From contig JARRJS010000039.1 of assembly GCA_037388885.1 (NCBI GenBank), positions 1 to 22,492 on the forward strand: a stretch of 22,492 nucleotides of DNA, read 5' to 3'. Of this stretch, positions 1-4,963 are shown one piece after another (position 1 is the first letter of the stretch; each line of letters starts with the position of its first letter). A model generated the notes under the pieces. It was not told where the DNA came from. It ran no database searches and saw only the letters and a program-made list of their open reading frames with translations. The translations under genes were made by a program, and so were the position numbers. The stretch is from JARRJS01 sp037388885 (lineage in GTDB: Bacteria; Gemmatimonadota; Gemmatimonadetes; Longimicrobiales; RSA9).

Positions 1-474
1 GTCGTTGAACCAGCCGAGGGTGCTGAACGCGCCGCTGGGCCGCACGTAGCTGTCGTAACCCCTCCGCTCCAGCTTGCGACCCTCCGCGTATGCGGCATCG
101 AAGTCGAAGTAGCCCTTGTACGGCACCCGTCCCACGATGGGGAACCACCACGTGTACGGGATGAACGCGTCCTTACGTGCGCCCGAGACCACCATGAGCA
201 GCGTGTCGTGGTCCACGCGGGCGTACGTCGTGTAGCTGTCGCCCACCTTCAGCCCGAGCTGCTGCTTCGCGTACGTGCGCGCCTGAACCACCAGGTCCAG
301 CTTGTGCCGCACCCACGCAGGCGTCGCCGAGTCCTGCACCACCGTCTCGATGTGTCGGCGACGGCTCAGGATCTTCGCTTCCTGCACTCCCGCACGGATC
401 ACGTACACGGGCGAACAGAACAGGAAGCATGCGGCGATCAGCGCCAGCACGACGACGGCGATCATCTTCTTCAT
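1..474 (-). CDS. putative aminopeptidase (COG4324 / Aminopep family), N-terminal part, cut by the window edge
   Basis: The frame is open from an ATG at 474 to the left edge and gives 158 residues, so the C-terminal part is missing. It starts MKKMIAVVVLALIAACFLFC, a signal or membrane-anchor segment with cysteines that could act as a lipobox. The rest resembles the putative aminopeptidase family PF10023/COG4324 as I remember it: VYVIRAGVQEAKIL near residue 25, GDSYTTYARVD near 80, and WWFPIVGRVPYKGYFD near 110 followed by YVRPSGAFSTLGWFND at the edge. The family is annotated as putative metallo-aminopeptidases; its zinc motif would lie beyond the edge, so activity cannot be judged here. The protein is probably anchored at the membrane and faces the periplasm. 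The upstream ribosome site is weak (GTGAGAG). The gene is transcribed away from the DUF423 gene. Confidence 0.8.
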   Translation of the reverse strand, partial: MKKMIAVVVLALIAACFLFCSPVYVIRAGVQEAKILSRRRHIETVVQDSATPAWVRHKLDLVVQARTYAKQQLGLKVGDSYTTYARVDHDTLLMVVSGARKDAFIPYTWWFPIVGRVPYKGYFDFDAAYAEGRKLERRGYDSYVRPSGAFSTLGWFND

Positions 475-798
475 TATGGCTCTCACGGGCCGGGCGCGGG
501 TCGTTCGTGGGCGCCTCGACGGTCGCGGCGAAAGGTAGCAGGTGGCAGGTAGCAGGTCACGATTCACTGCGTGCGAGTGTTCGCGGCGGAACCGCCACCG
601 TTGTCGCCGGATCAGCCGGCTTCGCCGCGTATCGTCGGCAGGCGCTGCAAACCCCGCGCCGCGTTGCGACCGACCGGGGACCGACGACCGCCGTGACCCG
701 GGAGCGGTCGTTGTCGCGCACACGGCCGCGCCCCACTAGTGTAATGGCACACGATAGCTCGCGCGCCCACACGGACCGGAAAGGAAAGCGCGACAACC
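475..798. other. intergenic region between divergent genes, with repeat copy A
   Basis: No convincing gene lies here; the reading frames that cross it are GC-driven. It holds repeat copy A from 533 and then GC-rich sequence with no recognisable structure to about 700. Close to the DUF423 gene there is a TGTAAT at 740-745 that could be a -10 element, but I see no well-placed -35. AAGGAAAG at 781-788 is a plausible ribosome site about 10 bases ahead of the ATG at 799. Confidence 0.5.
533..589 (+). repeat. dispersed intergenic repeat, copy A
   Basis: This 57-base segment matches 1165-1221 at 53 of 57 positions in the same orientation. It is made of GGTAGCAGG and GGTGGCAGG words followed by a GTGCGAG...TTCGCGGCGG tail. 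The similarity fades after the tail. It does not look protein-coding. Confidence 0.8.
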
Positions 799-1170
799 AT
801 GGACCGCACCCTCTTTGCCACCGGCGCCATCCTGGGACTCCTCGCCGTCGCCGCCGGCGCCTTCAGCGCCCACGCCCTCGGCGGGCGCATCTCGCAGGAG
901 CGCATAGAGTGGTTCCAGCTGGGGGCGCGCTACCAGATGTACCACGCCTTCGCCATCATTGTCGCCGCCTGGGCCGTCACCCGCTGGCCCGGCGCCATGC
1001 CCGCCGCCGCCGGTTGGGTATTCCTCGCCGGCATCGTCGTCTTTTCCGGCAGCCTGTATGCCATGGCCCTGGGCGCCCCCCGCTGGCTCGGCGCCATCAC
1101 GCCCATCGGCGGCACCGCTTTTCTCGTGGGCTGGGCCCTGCTCGCCTGGAGCGCGCTCGGGTACAGGTAG
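799..1170 (+). CDS. DUF423 family small integral membrane protein (YgdD-like)
   Basis: This 123-residue protein has the hallmarks of the DUF423/COG2363 family: GAFSAHAL near residue 20, a conserved ARYQMYHAFAI stretch near 43-53, GIVVFSGSLYAMAL near 78-91 and ITPIGGTAFLVGW near 99-111. Four hydrophobic helices are visible, at roughly 4-25, 47-63, 70-90 and 97-117, so it is an inner-membrane protein. The family has no established biochemical role. The start is the ATG at 799, preceded by AAGGAAAG. The last codons (GGG TAC AGG TAG) run into repeat copy B, so the stop codon itself lies in the repeat. Codons favour C at the third position, unlike the blaI gene that follows. Confidence 0.88.
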   Translation: MDRTLFATGAILGLLAVAAGAFSAHALGGRISQERIEWFQLGARYQMYHAFAIIVAAWAVTRWPGAMPAAAGWVFLAGIVVFSGSLYAMALGAPRWLGAITPIGGTAFLVGWALLAWSALGYR

Positions 1171-1221
1171 CAGGGGGCAGGTAGCAGGTCATGATTCGCT
1201 GCGTGCGAGCGTTCGCGGCGG
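1165..1221 (+). repeat. dispersed intergenic repeat, copy B, overlapping the DUF423 stop codon
   Basis: Same orientation as copy A, with four mismatches in 57 bases. The first GGTAG word contains the TAG stop of the DUF423 gene. The TTCGCGGCG word of the tail recurs at 1271-1279, so the repeat-derived region may extend to about 1280. Confidence 0.8.
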
Positions 1222-1282
1222 GACTGCTGCCTTCGCGGCGTGTGCCGGCGGGTTCGTCGACGGGGCTGCGTTCGCGGCGTGG

Positions 1283-1302
1283 GGCGGCGGGCCGGCGCCG
1301 CC
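1283..1302 (+). terminator. GC-rich hairpin, possible terminator after the DUF423 gene
   Basis: GGCGGCG at 1283-1289 can pair perfectly with CGCCGCC at 1296-1302 around a six-base loop. No T-run follows, so a classic intrinsic terminator is not supported. It lies between the DUF423 gene and the blaI promoter. Confidence 0.3.
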
Positions 1303-1327
1303 ATCGCCCTGCTCACCGTCCGGCGTT

Positions 1328-1345
1328 CTACTAATAATATAGTTG
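1328..1345. promoter_or_regulatory. candidate BlaI/MecI operator O1, overlapping the -35
   Basis: The dyad is CTACTA-N6-TAGTTG, with one mismatch from perfect symmetry. Arm sequence and six-base spacing match the mec/bla operator pattern TACTA-N6-TAGTA. Its right arm overlaps the TTGACA at 1343-1348, so a bound repressor would block RNA polymerase. It sits in a short AT-rich island in otherwise very GC-rich DNA. Confidence 0.6.
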
Positions 1346-1371
1346 ACAGGGCGGCCGCGGCGTGTTATCTA
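1343..1371 (+). promoter_or_regulatory. promoter of the blaI-blaR1-like operon
   Basis: A consensus -35, TTGACA at 1343-1348, is followed after 17 bases by TATCTA at 1366-1371 as the -10. Transcription would begin near 1378, inside operator O2. This leaves a leader of about 250 bases before the blaI ATG at 1629, unusually long for this compact region. Confidence 0.6.
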
Positions 1372-1386
1372 CTAGTTGTGTAGTAG
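1369..1386. promoter_or_regulatory. candidate BlaI/MecI operator O2, over the -10 and start site
   Basis: This is a perfect inverted repeat, CTACTA-N6-TAGTAG. The right half reads TGTAGTA, identical to the half-site of the staphylococcal mec operator as I remember it. It overlaps the end of the -10 and the predicted start site. Its centre is 41 bases, close to four helical turns, from the centre of O1, so two repressor dimers could bind the same face of the DNA. Confidence 0.65.
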
Positions 1387-1466
1387 GTGGCGCGCGGCGG
1401 GACTGCCACCTGCCCGGCGTGCGCGGTGGGTAAGCGGTAGGTACGTCGAAGCCGGTACGCAGGCGT

Positions 1467-1572
1467 GGCACAGAACGCCGCGCCGGCAACAGTCCCGCCG
1501 CGAACGGTCCGAACCGGCAAGCCCGACCTGCCACCTGCAGCAGCCGCGCAGCGGCTGCGCCCTGCCACCTGC
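1467..1572 (-). repeat. diverged dispersed repeat, copy C, inverted, in the blaI leader
   Basis: Read on the minus strand this has the same word order as copies A and B: GCAGGTGGCAGG words, then CCGTTCGCGGCGGGACTG and a GCGGCG...GTGCC tail. It is more diverged than A and B are from each other. Two direct copies of CCTGCCACCTGC (1527-1538 and 1561-1572) flank a perfect 8-base-pair hairpin with a 3-base loop (1540-1558). It lies in the transcribed leader of the blaI operon. Confidence 0.6.
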
Positions 1573-1628
1573 TGGCGCCGGACACGAACGTCCGCCGCGA
1601 ACGAGAACGACAACCGCGAACGGAGATC

Positions 1629-2006
1629 ATGCCGGAAATCAACTTCACCGACCGGGAGCTGGACGTCATGGCGGTGCTGTGGGAGAACGGCGGTGCGACG
1701 GTGGCGGAGGTGCGGAAGCGCCTGTCGGACGAGCTGGCGTACACGACGGTGCTGACGGTGCTGCGGACGCTGGAGGAGAAGGGGTACGTGTCGCACGAGC
1801 CGACGGAAGGACGTGCGTACCGGTACCGTCCACTGGTGGCGCGGAAAGCGGCGGGGGCCAGCGCGTTGAAGCGCGTGGTGGGCAAACTGTTCGCGGGCCG
1901 GCCGGAGCTGCTGCTGACGGAGCTGGTGTCGGATCGGGACCTGACGGAAGAGGACCTCGACCGGATGCGACGGCTGCTGGAAGAGCGGCTGGAGGAGGAG
2001 CGATGA
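1629..2006 (+). CDS. blaI: BlaI/MecI/CopY-family transcriptional repressor
   Basis: This 125-residue protein has the typical Penicillinase_R layout. The N-terminal winged helix includes LTDREL-like TDRELDVMAVLWENG near 7-21, VAEVRKRL near 25-32 and YTTVLTVLRTLEEKGYVSHE near 38-57, and is followed by a tail (KRVVGKLFAGRPELLLTELV) for dimerisation. The family binds TACTA-N6-TAGTA-like dyads and is inactivated by proteolysis triggered by a BlaR1-type membrane sensor. Here the sensor gene follows directly, with start and stop overlapping as ATGA, so the two are translationally coupled. The start ATG has a close GGAG. Two matching dyads at the promoter support autoregulation. The inducer is unknown and no beta-lactamase gene is visible. 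Alanine and valine codons are almost all GCG and GTG. Confidence 0.92.
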   Translation: MPEINFTDRELDVMAVLWENGGATVAEVRKRLSDELAYTTVLTVLRTLEEKGYVSHEPTEGRAYRYRPLVARKAAGASALKRVVGKLFAGRPELLLTELVSDRDLTEEDLDRMRRLLEERLEEER

Positions 2007-3544
2007 TCGTCTGGCTGCTGTACACGGTGGCGACGTCGGCGCTGGTGGTGGTGGCGGCGTTGGCGGCAGACGGAGCGTTGCGGCGGGCAGGGCGTGCTGC
2101 GCGCTGGGTCTGGCTGAGCGCGCTCCTGGTGGCGGTGGCGTTGCCGGTGCTTGCCTGGTTGGAGCCGGGCGCGGTGCCGGCGGTGGTGCCGGCGTTGCCG
2201 GCGAACGTGATCGCGCTGCCGGCCATCGGCGCGGACGTCGGGTCATCGGGCGGCTCGTTGGCCGTGGAGGTGGTGGCGGTGTGGTCGTGGGTGGCGATCT
2301 CGGCCGTGCTGCTGGTGTTGGCGTTCCTGTCGGCCGGGGCGTTGTGGCGTCGTCGTCGTCACTGGCGCCCCACGGAGGTGGACGGCGTCCCGGTGCTGGT
2401 GTCCGCGGATACGGGCCCGGCGGCCCTGGGCGTGGTGAAGAGCGCGGTCGTGGTGCCGGAGTGGGCGCTGGCGCTGGTGCAGCCACGCCGCCGCATGCTG
2501 GTGACGCACGAGCACGAGCATGTGCGAGCGAAGGACCCGGCGCTCCAACTGGCGGGGTTGCTGCTGGTGGTGGCGATGCCGTGGAACCCGGTGTTGTGGT
2601 GGCTGCTGGCGCGCCTGCGCCTGGCCATCGAGCTGGACTGTGATGCCCGTGTGCTGCGCCGGGAAACGGACGCGCACACGTACGGGACCCTTCTACTCGA
2701 AGTCGGACGTCGTCGCTCGGGGTTGCGGTACGCGGCCGTCGGAATGGCGGAGTCCCCTTCCATGCTGGAAAGGAGAATACGCATGATCGGACGACCCTTT
2801 GCCCGCAACCGCTGGGCGATCGCCGGCCTCGCCGTGACCGCCGGCGTCGCGCTGGCCCTGGCCTGCGAGGCGCCCACGCCCACGTCGGAGCGGCAGGTGA
2901 TCAAGCCGAGCGATGGCAGCGCGGACAAGACGCTGACGGTGGCCCCGCTGATGAAGGTCGACGAGGACTGCTCGCCCGCCTATCTCCTGAACGGCAAGGC
3001 GGTCGACGACCAGGCCATCCGGTCCCTGACCCCCGACATGATCAGCAGAATCGAGGTGCTGAAGGGCGCACGGGCGATGGAGGATCCGGAAAGCCTGCAT
3101 CTGGATGCCCATTGCGGCATCATCAAGATCTACACCAAGGACGGGGACACTGCCGAGGCAGTGCGCGAGCGCACGGCAACCGGGAATCCCAAGGCCCTGA
3201 AGGAATACCAGGTCCAGGAACAGCAGGCCGCCGGCAACCCGGTGTTCACGCCCTTCACGGACCGCCCGGTGCTTGCCAACAAGGAGGAGACGATGAAGGC
3301 CCTGGAGGCCTACTACCCGCCGCTGCTGCGGGACGCCGGCATCGGTGGCACGACAAAGGTATGGGTATACATCGACGGCACCGGCAACGTCGTGAAGACG
3401 CAGATCAACAAGGGCAGCGGCCACGAGGCACTGGACCAGGCAGCGCTGAGGGTGGCGGGTATGATGAAATTCACCCCCGCCCGGAACAAGGGCGAAAACG
3501 TGCCCGTCTGGGTCTCCATTCCCATCGTATTCAAGACGCAGTGA
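2003..3544 (+). CDS. BlaR1-type M56 membrane metallopeptidase with plug-like and TonB C-terminal domains
   Basis: The start is the ATG overlapping the blaI stop (ATGA), giving 513 residues. The N-terminal part has hydrophobic helices at about 1-20, 36-53 and 88-113. The M56 peptidase zinc motif HEHEH follows at 169-173 (H169, E170, H173), with AIELDCDARVL at 208-218 supplying the usual third acidic ligand region. SMLERRIRMI near 253-262 ends the peptidase domain and a hydrophobic segment lies at 272-288. Residues 325-380 resemble the plug of TonB-dependent receptors (ISRIEVLKG, then CGIIKIYTK), and 435-511 form a TonB C-terminal-like domain. In BlaR1 the M56 domain signals cleavage of BlaI; that role is inferred here from the pairing. 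In place of a penicillin-binding sensor, this protein carries periplasmic TonB-type modules, so the signal may be an envelope state. Codon choice changes at about 2783, where an internal start is also possible. Confidence 0.85.
   Translation: MIVWLLYTVATSALVVVAALAADGALRRAGRAARWVWLSALLVAVALPVLAWLEPGAVPAVVPALPANVIALPAIGADVGSSGGSLAVEVVAVWSWVAISAVLLVLAFLSAGALWRRRRHWRPTEVDGVPVLVSADTGPAALGVVKSAVVVPEWALALVQPRRRMLVTHEHEHVRAKDPALQLAGLLLVVAMPWNPVLWWLLARLRLAIELDCDARVLRRETDAHTYGTLLLEVGRRRSGLRYAAVGMAESPSMLERRIRMIGRPFARNRWAIAGLAVTAGVALALACEAPTPTSERQVIKPSDGSADKTLTVAPLMKVDEDCSPAYLLNGKAVDDQAIRSLTPDMISRIEVLKGARAMEDPESLHLDAHCGIIKIYTKDGDTAEAVRERTATGNPKALKEYQVQEQQAAGNPVFTPFTDRPVLANKEETMKALEAYYPPLLRDAGIGGTTKVWVYIDGTGNVVKTQINKGSGHEALDQAALRVAGMMKFTPARNKGENVPVWVSIPIVFKTQ
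2783..3544 (+). CDS. possible internal in-frame product: plug-like/TonB-domain lipoprotein
   Basis: An in-frame ATG at 2783 (Met261 of the larger protein) is preceded by AAGGAG at 2770-2775 with a 7-base gap, the best ribosome site in the operon. Translation from here gives 253 residues with a charged start (MIGRPFARNRW), a hydrophobic core and ALALAC, which fits the lipoprotein signal pattern (Cys28 of the short form). The short product would keep the plug-like stretch and the TonB C-terminal domain but lose the peptidase. This is an inference. The same hydrophobic segment could simply be the last membrane helix of the full-length protein, as in BlaR1. Confidence 0.35.
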   Translation: MIGRPFARNRWAIAGLAVTAGVALALACEAPTPTSERQVIKPSDGSADKTLTVAPLMKVDEDCSPAYLLNGKAVDDQAIRSLTPDMISRIEVLKGARAMEDPESLHLDAHCGIIKIYTKDGDTAEAVRERTATGNPKALKEYQVQEQQAAGNPVFTPFTDRPVLANKEETMKALEAYYPPLLRDAGIGGTTKVWVYIDGTGNVVKTQINKGSGHEALDQAALRVAGMMKFTPARNKGENVPVWVSIPIVFKTQ

Positions 3545-3563
3545 AGGGGTGGGAAGTGGCGGT

Positions 3564-3593
3564 CGAACTCGAACTTGAATTCGAATTCGAAAA
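3564..3593. repeat. CGAANN hexamer tandem
   Basis: Five consecutive hexamers follow the same pattern: CGAACT, CGAACT, TGAATT, CGAATT, CGAAAA. They lie just after the blaR1-like stop and next to the terminator hairpin of the methyltransferase gene. Similar CGAANN hexamers occur at 19394-19435. Confidence 0.7.
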
Positions 3594-3631
3594 CCGGAGG
3601 CCGGGGCTCGTGATCCACACACGCCCGGCCT
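3591..3631 (-). terminator. intrinsic-type terminator of the methyltransferase gene
   Basis: AGGCCGGG at 3598-3605 pairs with CCCGGCCT at 3624-3631 (8 base pairs, 18-base loop). Read on the minus strand, the hairpin ends in CCTCCGGTTTT, so a short T-run follows in the direction of the methyltransferase transcript, whose stop is at 3636-3638. It may also slow transcription from the convergent blaR1-like gene. Confidence 0.5.
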
Positions 3632-3635
3632 TCCC

Positions 3636-4697
3636 TCATCGGTCCACGCAATACAGGTACTCCTCGACCCGGTCTCCCGCGTAGCTCCGGTTCTCCCCGT
3701 CGGCGTCGCTGCGATAGCGCTTGTAGTCGCGCCGGTATCTGCGATACGTCGCGGCGCGCCCGTTCGCCTTGAGCACGCGCGCGATGCTCCCCTCCGGGAT
3801 GATGCCCTCGCCGTTGTAGCTCATCACCAGGTGCTGCCAGCGGGCGGTAGCGACCAGCTCCTCGAACGCGTCCTCGCAGCGGCCGCGGCGCGACCAGTCG
3901 CTGCGGCGGTCGTCGTCGGGCATGAGCCCGGTCTTGCCGCGTAGCTGCACGCCGCCGTCGTACCAGCCGGTGGCAATGATCTCGGGCACGTGGTAGTAGC
4001 CCGGGTACTGGCGGGTGTTGTACGGTGGGTCGAGGTAGAGGAGGTCGAACGGCGCCTCGTCCCGGACGAGCTCGAGGGCGTCGCGTCGCTCGGCGCGGCA
4101 GCCGTTGCCGGGCACGATGCGGGGCGTGCGCAGCTTGAGGCGCCGGCGCGCGTTGGGCTGCCAGCTCTTCACGAAGGACGCGTACACGCCGGTGGTGTTG
4201 GCAACGCGGTCGGCGGCCTCGAGGAGCGCCGCGAGCAGCACGTGGAAGCCGTCGTCGTCGACGCGGCCGTCGCCACGCCAGTCCTCGAGCGTGTCCCGGA
4301 TGGCGTCGATGCGCGCGGCGTTGGCAGGCGTGAAGTACATGCGGCCGAAGCGGCGGCCCACATCGCCGGCAGGGGAGAAGTGCCGGTGGATGAACCCCGG
4401 TCGCCGGGGCAGGGCGTTCAGGTACGCGACGACGCCGGCCGTGGTGGTGTCGTTCACCTCGTCGGTGATCCCGGCGTAGTCAGGCTCCCCGGTCACGGCT
4501 ACGTAGGCCCGGCCGAATACGTAGCCGTACTCCATGACGTCCGCCGCGACGACACGGAAGCCGTGTTCCTTGAGCGCGCGCGCGACGCTTGCCGTGCCGG
4601 TGAACGGGTCGACGGCGCGGCCGTTGCGTATGCCACGCTCATCGAGAACGCTGAATATGAAATTCAGCAGCCGGGTCTTGTTGCCTATGTAGCGCAC
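3636..4697 (-). CDS. D12-class (Dam-like) adenine-specific DNA methyltransferase, orphan
   Basis: This 353-residue protein begins MRYIGNKTRLL, the usual N-terminus of D12-class N6-adenine methyltransferases. It has the AdoMet-binding motif DPFTGTAS at 30-37 and the catalytic DPPY at 223-226 within LLYLDPPYNTRQY. The YNTRQY-x3-YYH continuation is closer to FokI-type and related D12 enzymes than to classical Dam as I remember them, so GATC specificity cannot be assumed. It would transfer a methyl group to adenine N6 in a short recognition sequence. No restriction endonuclease, specificity subunit or vsr gene adjoins it, so it is an orphan in this window. The start is a GTG at 4697; the conserved MRYIGNK block requires this start. 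A TATATT lies only seven bases upstream, leaving no room for a ribosome binding site, so the mRNA may be leaderless. Confidence 0.87.
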   Translation of the reverse strand: MRYIGNKTRLLNFIFSVLDERGIRNGRAVDPFTGTASVARALKEHGFRVVAADVMEYGYVFGRAYVAVTGEPDYAGITDEVNDTTTAGVVAYLNALPRRPGFIHRHFSPAGDVGRRFGRMYFTPANAARIDAIRDTLEDWRGDGRVDDDGFHVLLAALLEAADRVANTTGVYASFVKSWQPNARRRLKLRTPRIVPGNGCRAERRDALELVRDEAPFDLLYLDPPYNTRQYPGYYHVPEIIATGWYDGGVQLRGKTGLMPDDDRRSDWSRRGRCEDAFEELVATARWQHLVMSYNGEGIIPEGSIARVLKANGRAATYRRYRRDYKRYRSDADGENRSYAGDRVEEYLYCVDR

Positions 4698-4704
4698 GCA
4701 AGCG

Positions 4705-4733
4705 AATATAGAGGCGTTCCAACGGACAGTCCA
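4705..4733 (-). promoter_or_regulatory. candidate promoter of the methyltransferase gene, implying a leaderless mRNA
   Basis: On the minus strand, TGGACT (4733-4728) and TATATT (4710-4705) are separated by 17 bases. The predicted start site falls at or next to the GTG start codon at 4697. The same AT-rich patch could serve as part of a divergent promoter for the plus-strand cluster. Confidence 0.45.
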
Positions 4734-4744
4734 TCAAGAAGTTC

Positions 4745-4960
4745 ATGCTTGCCGCGACGTCGATGGCACTATTTCGGGTCACGATCCGCTACGGGGAGCC
4801 GCGCCAGCGCTACGAGGTGCTGGACATCGAGGCGGACGACATGACGGACGCCTTGAGGCGTCTGATCGCGTCCTATCCGGCGGACGCACAGACGACGAGC
4901 GACCTGGTGGAAGTCCGACGGCAGACGGTGCCGGAAGAGCGGGCATACACGCCCGGGTAA
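4745..4960 (+). CDS. small hypothetical protein ahead of the Kdo transferase gene
   Basis: This is an acidic protein of 71 residues, or 65 if translation starts at the second ATG (4763). I do not recognise a named family. The core FRVTIRYGEPRQRYEVLDIEADD followed by a helix (MTDALRRLIASYP) suggests a small beta-beta-alpha fold. The first ATG is preceded by AAGAAG, a moderate ribosome site. The second ATG has no clear site but begins the well-folded part (MALFRVTIRYG). The stop codon lies three bases before the Kdo transferase ATG, so the two genes are almost certainly cotranscribed and coupled. No signal peptide or membrane helix is visible. A role linked to its neighbours is possible but unsupported. 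Confidence 0.6.
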   Translation: MLAATSMALFRVTIRYGEPRQRYEVLDIEADDMTDALRRLIASYPADAQTTSDLVEVRRQTVPEERAYTPG

Positions 4961-4963
4961 CGA

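Larger units (their letters stand above)
1171..1628. other. regulatory and repeat-filled region upstream of blaI
   Basis: This stretch holds, in order, the rest of repeat copy B, a GC hairpin, the AT-rich operator/promoter island (1326-1386), the inverted repeat copy C, and another CGCCGCGAACG word at 1593-1603. Reading frames cross it but are not gene-like: their translations are rich in Arg, Pro and Ala with no recognisable domain. I see no separate gene. Confidence 0.6.

Noticed and set aside
1465..1755. Small open frame in the blaI leader
   Set aside because: It lies in repeat copy C and overlaps blaI in another frame; its translation is Arg/Ala/Thr-rich with no domain or good ribosome site.
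3636..4960. A restriction-modification system around the methyltransferase
   Set aside because: The neighbours are a sensor-peptidase, a 71-residue protein and Kdo transferase; none resembles a nuclease or specificity subunit.
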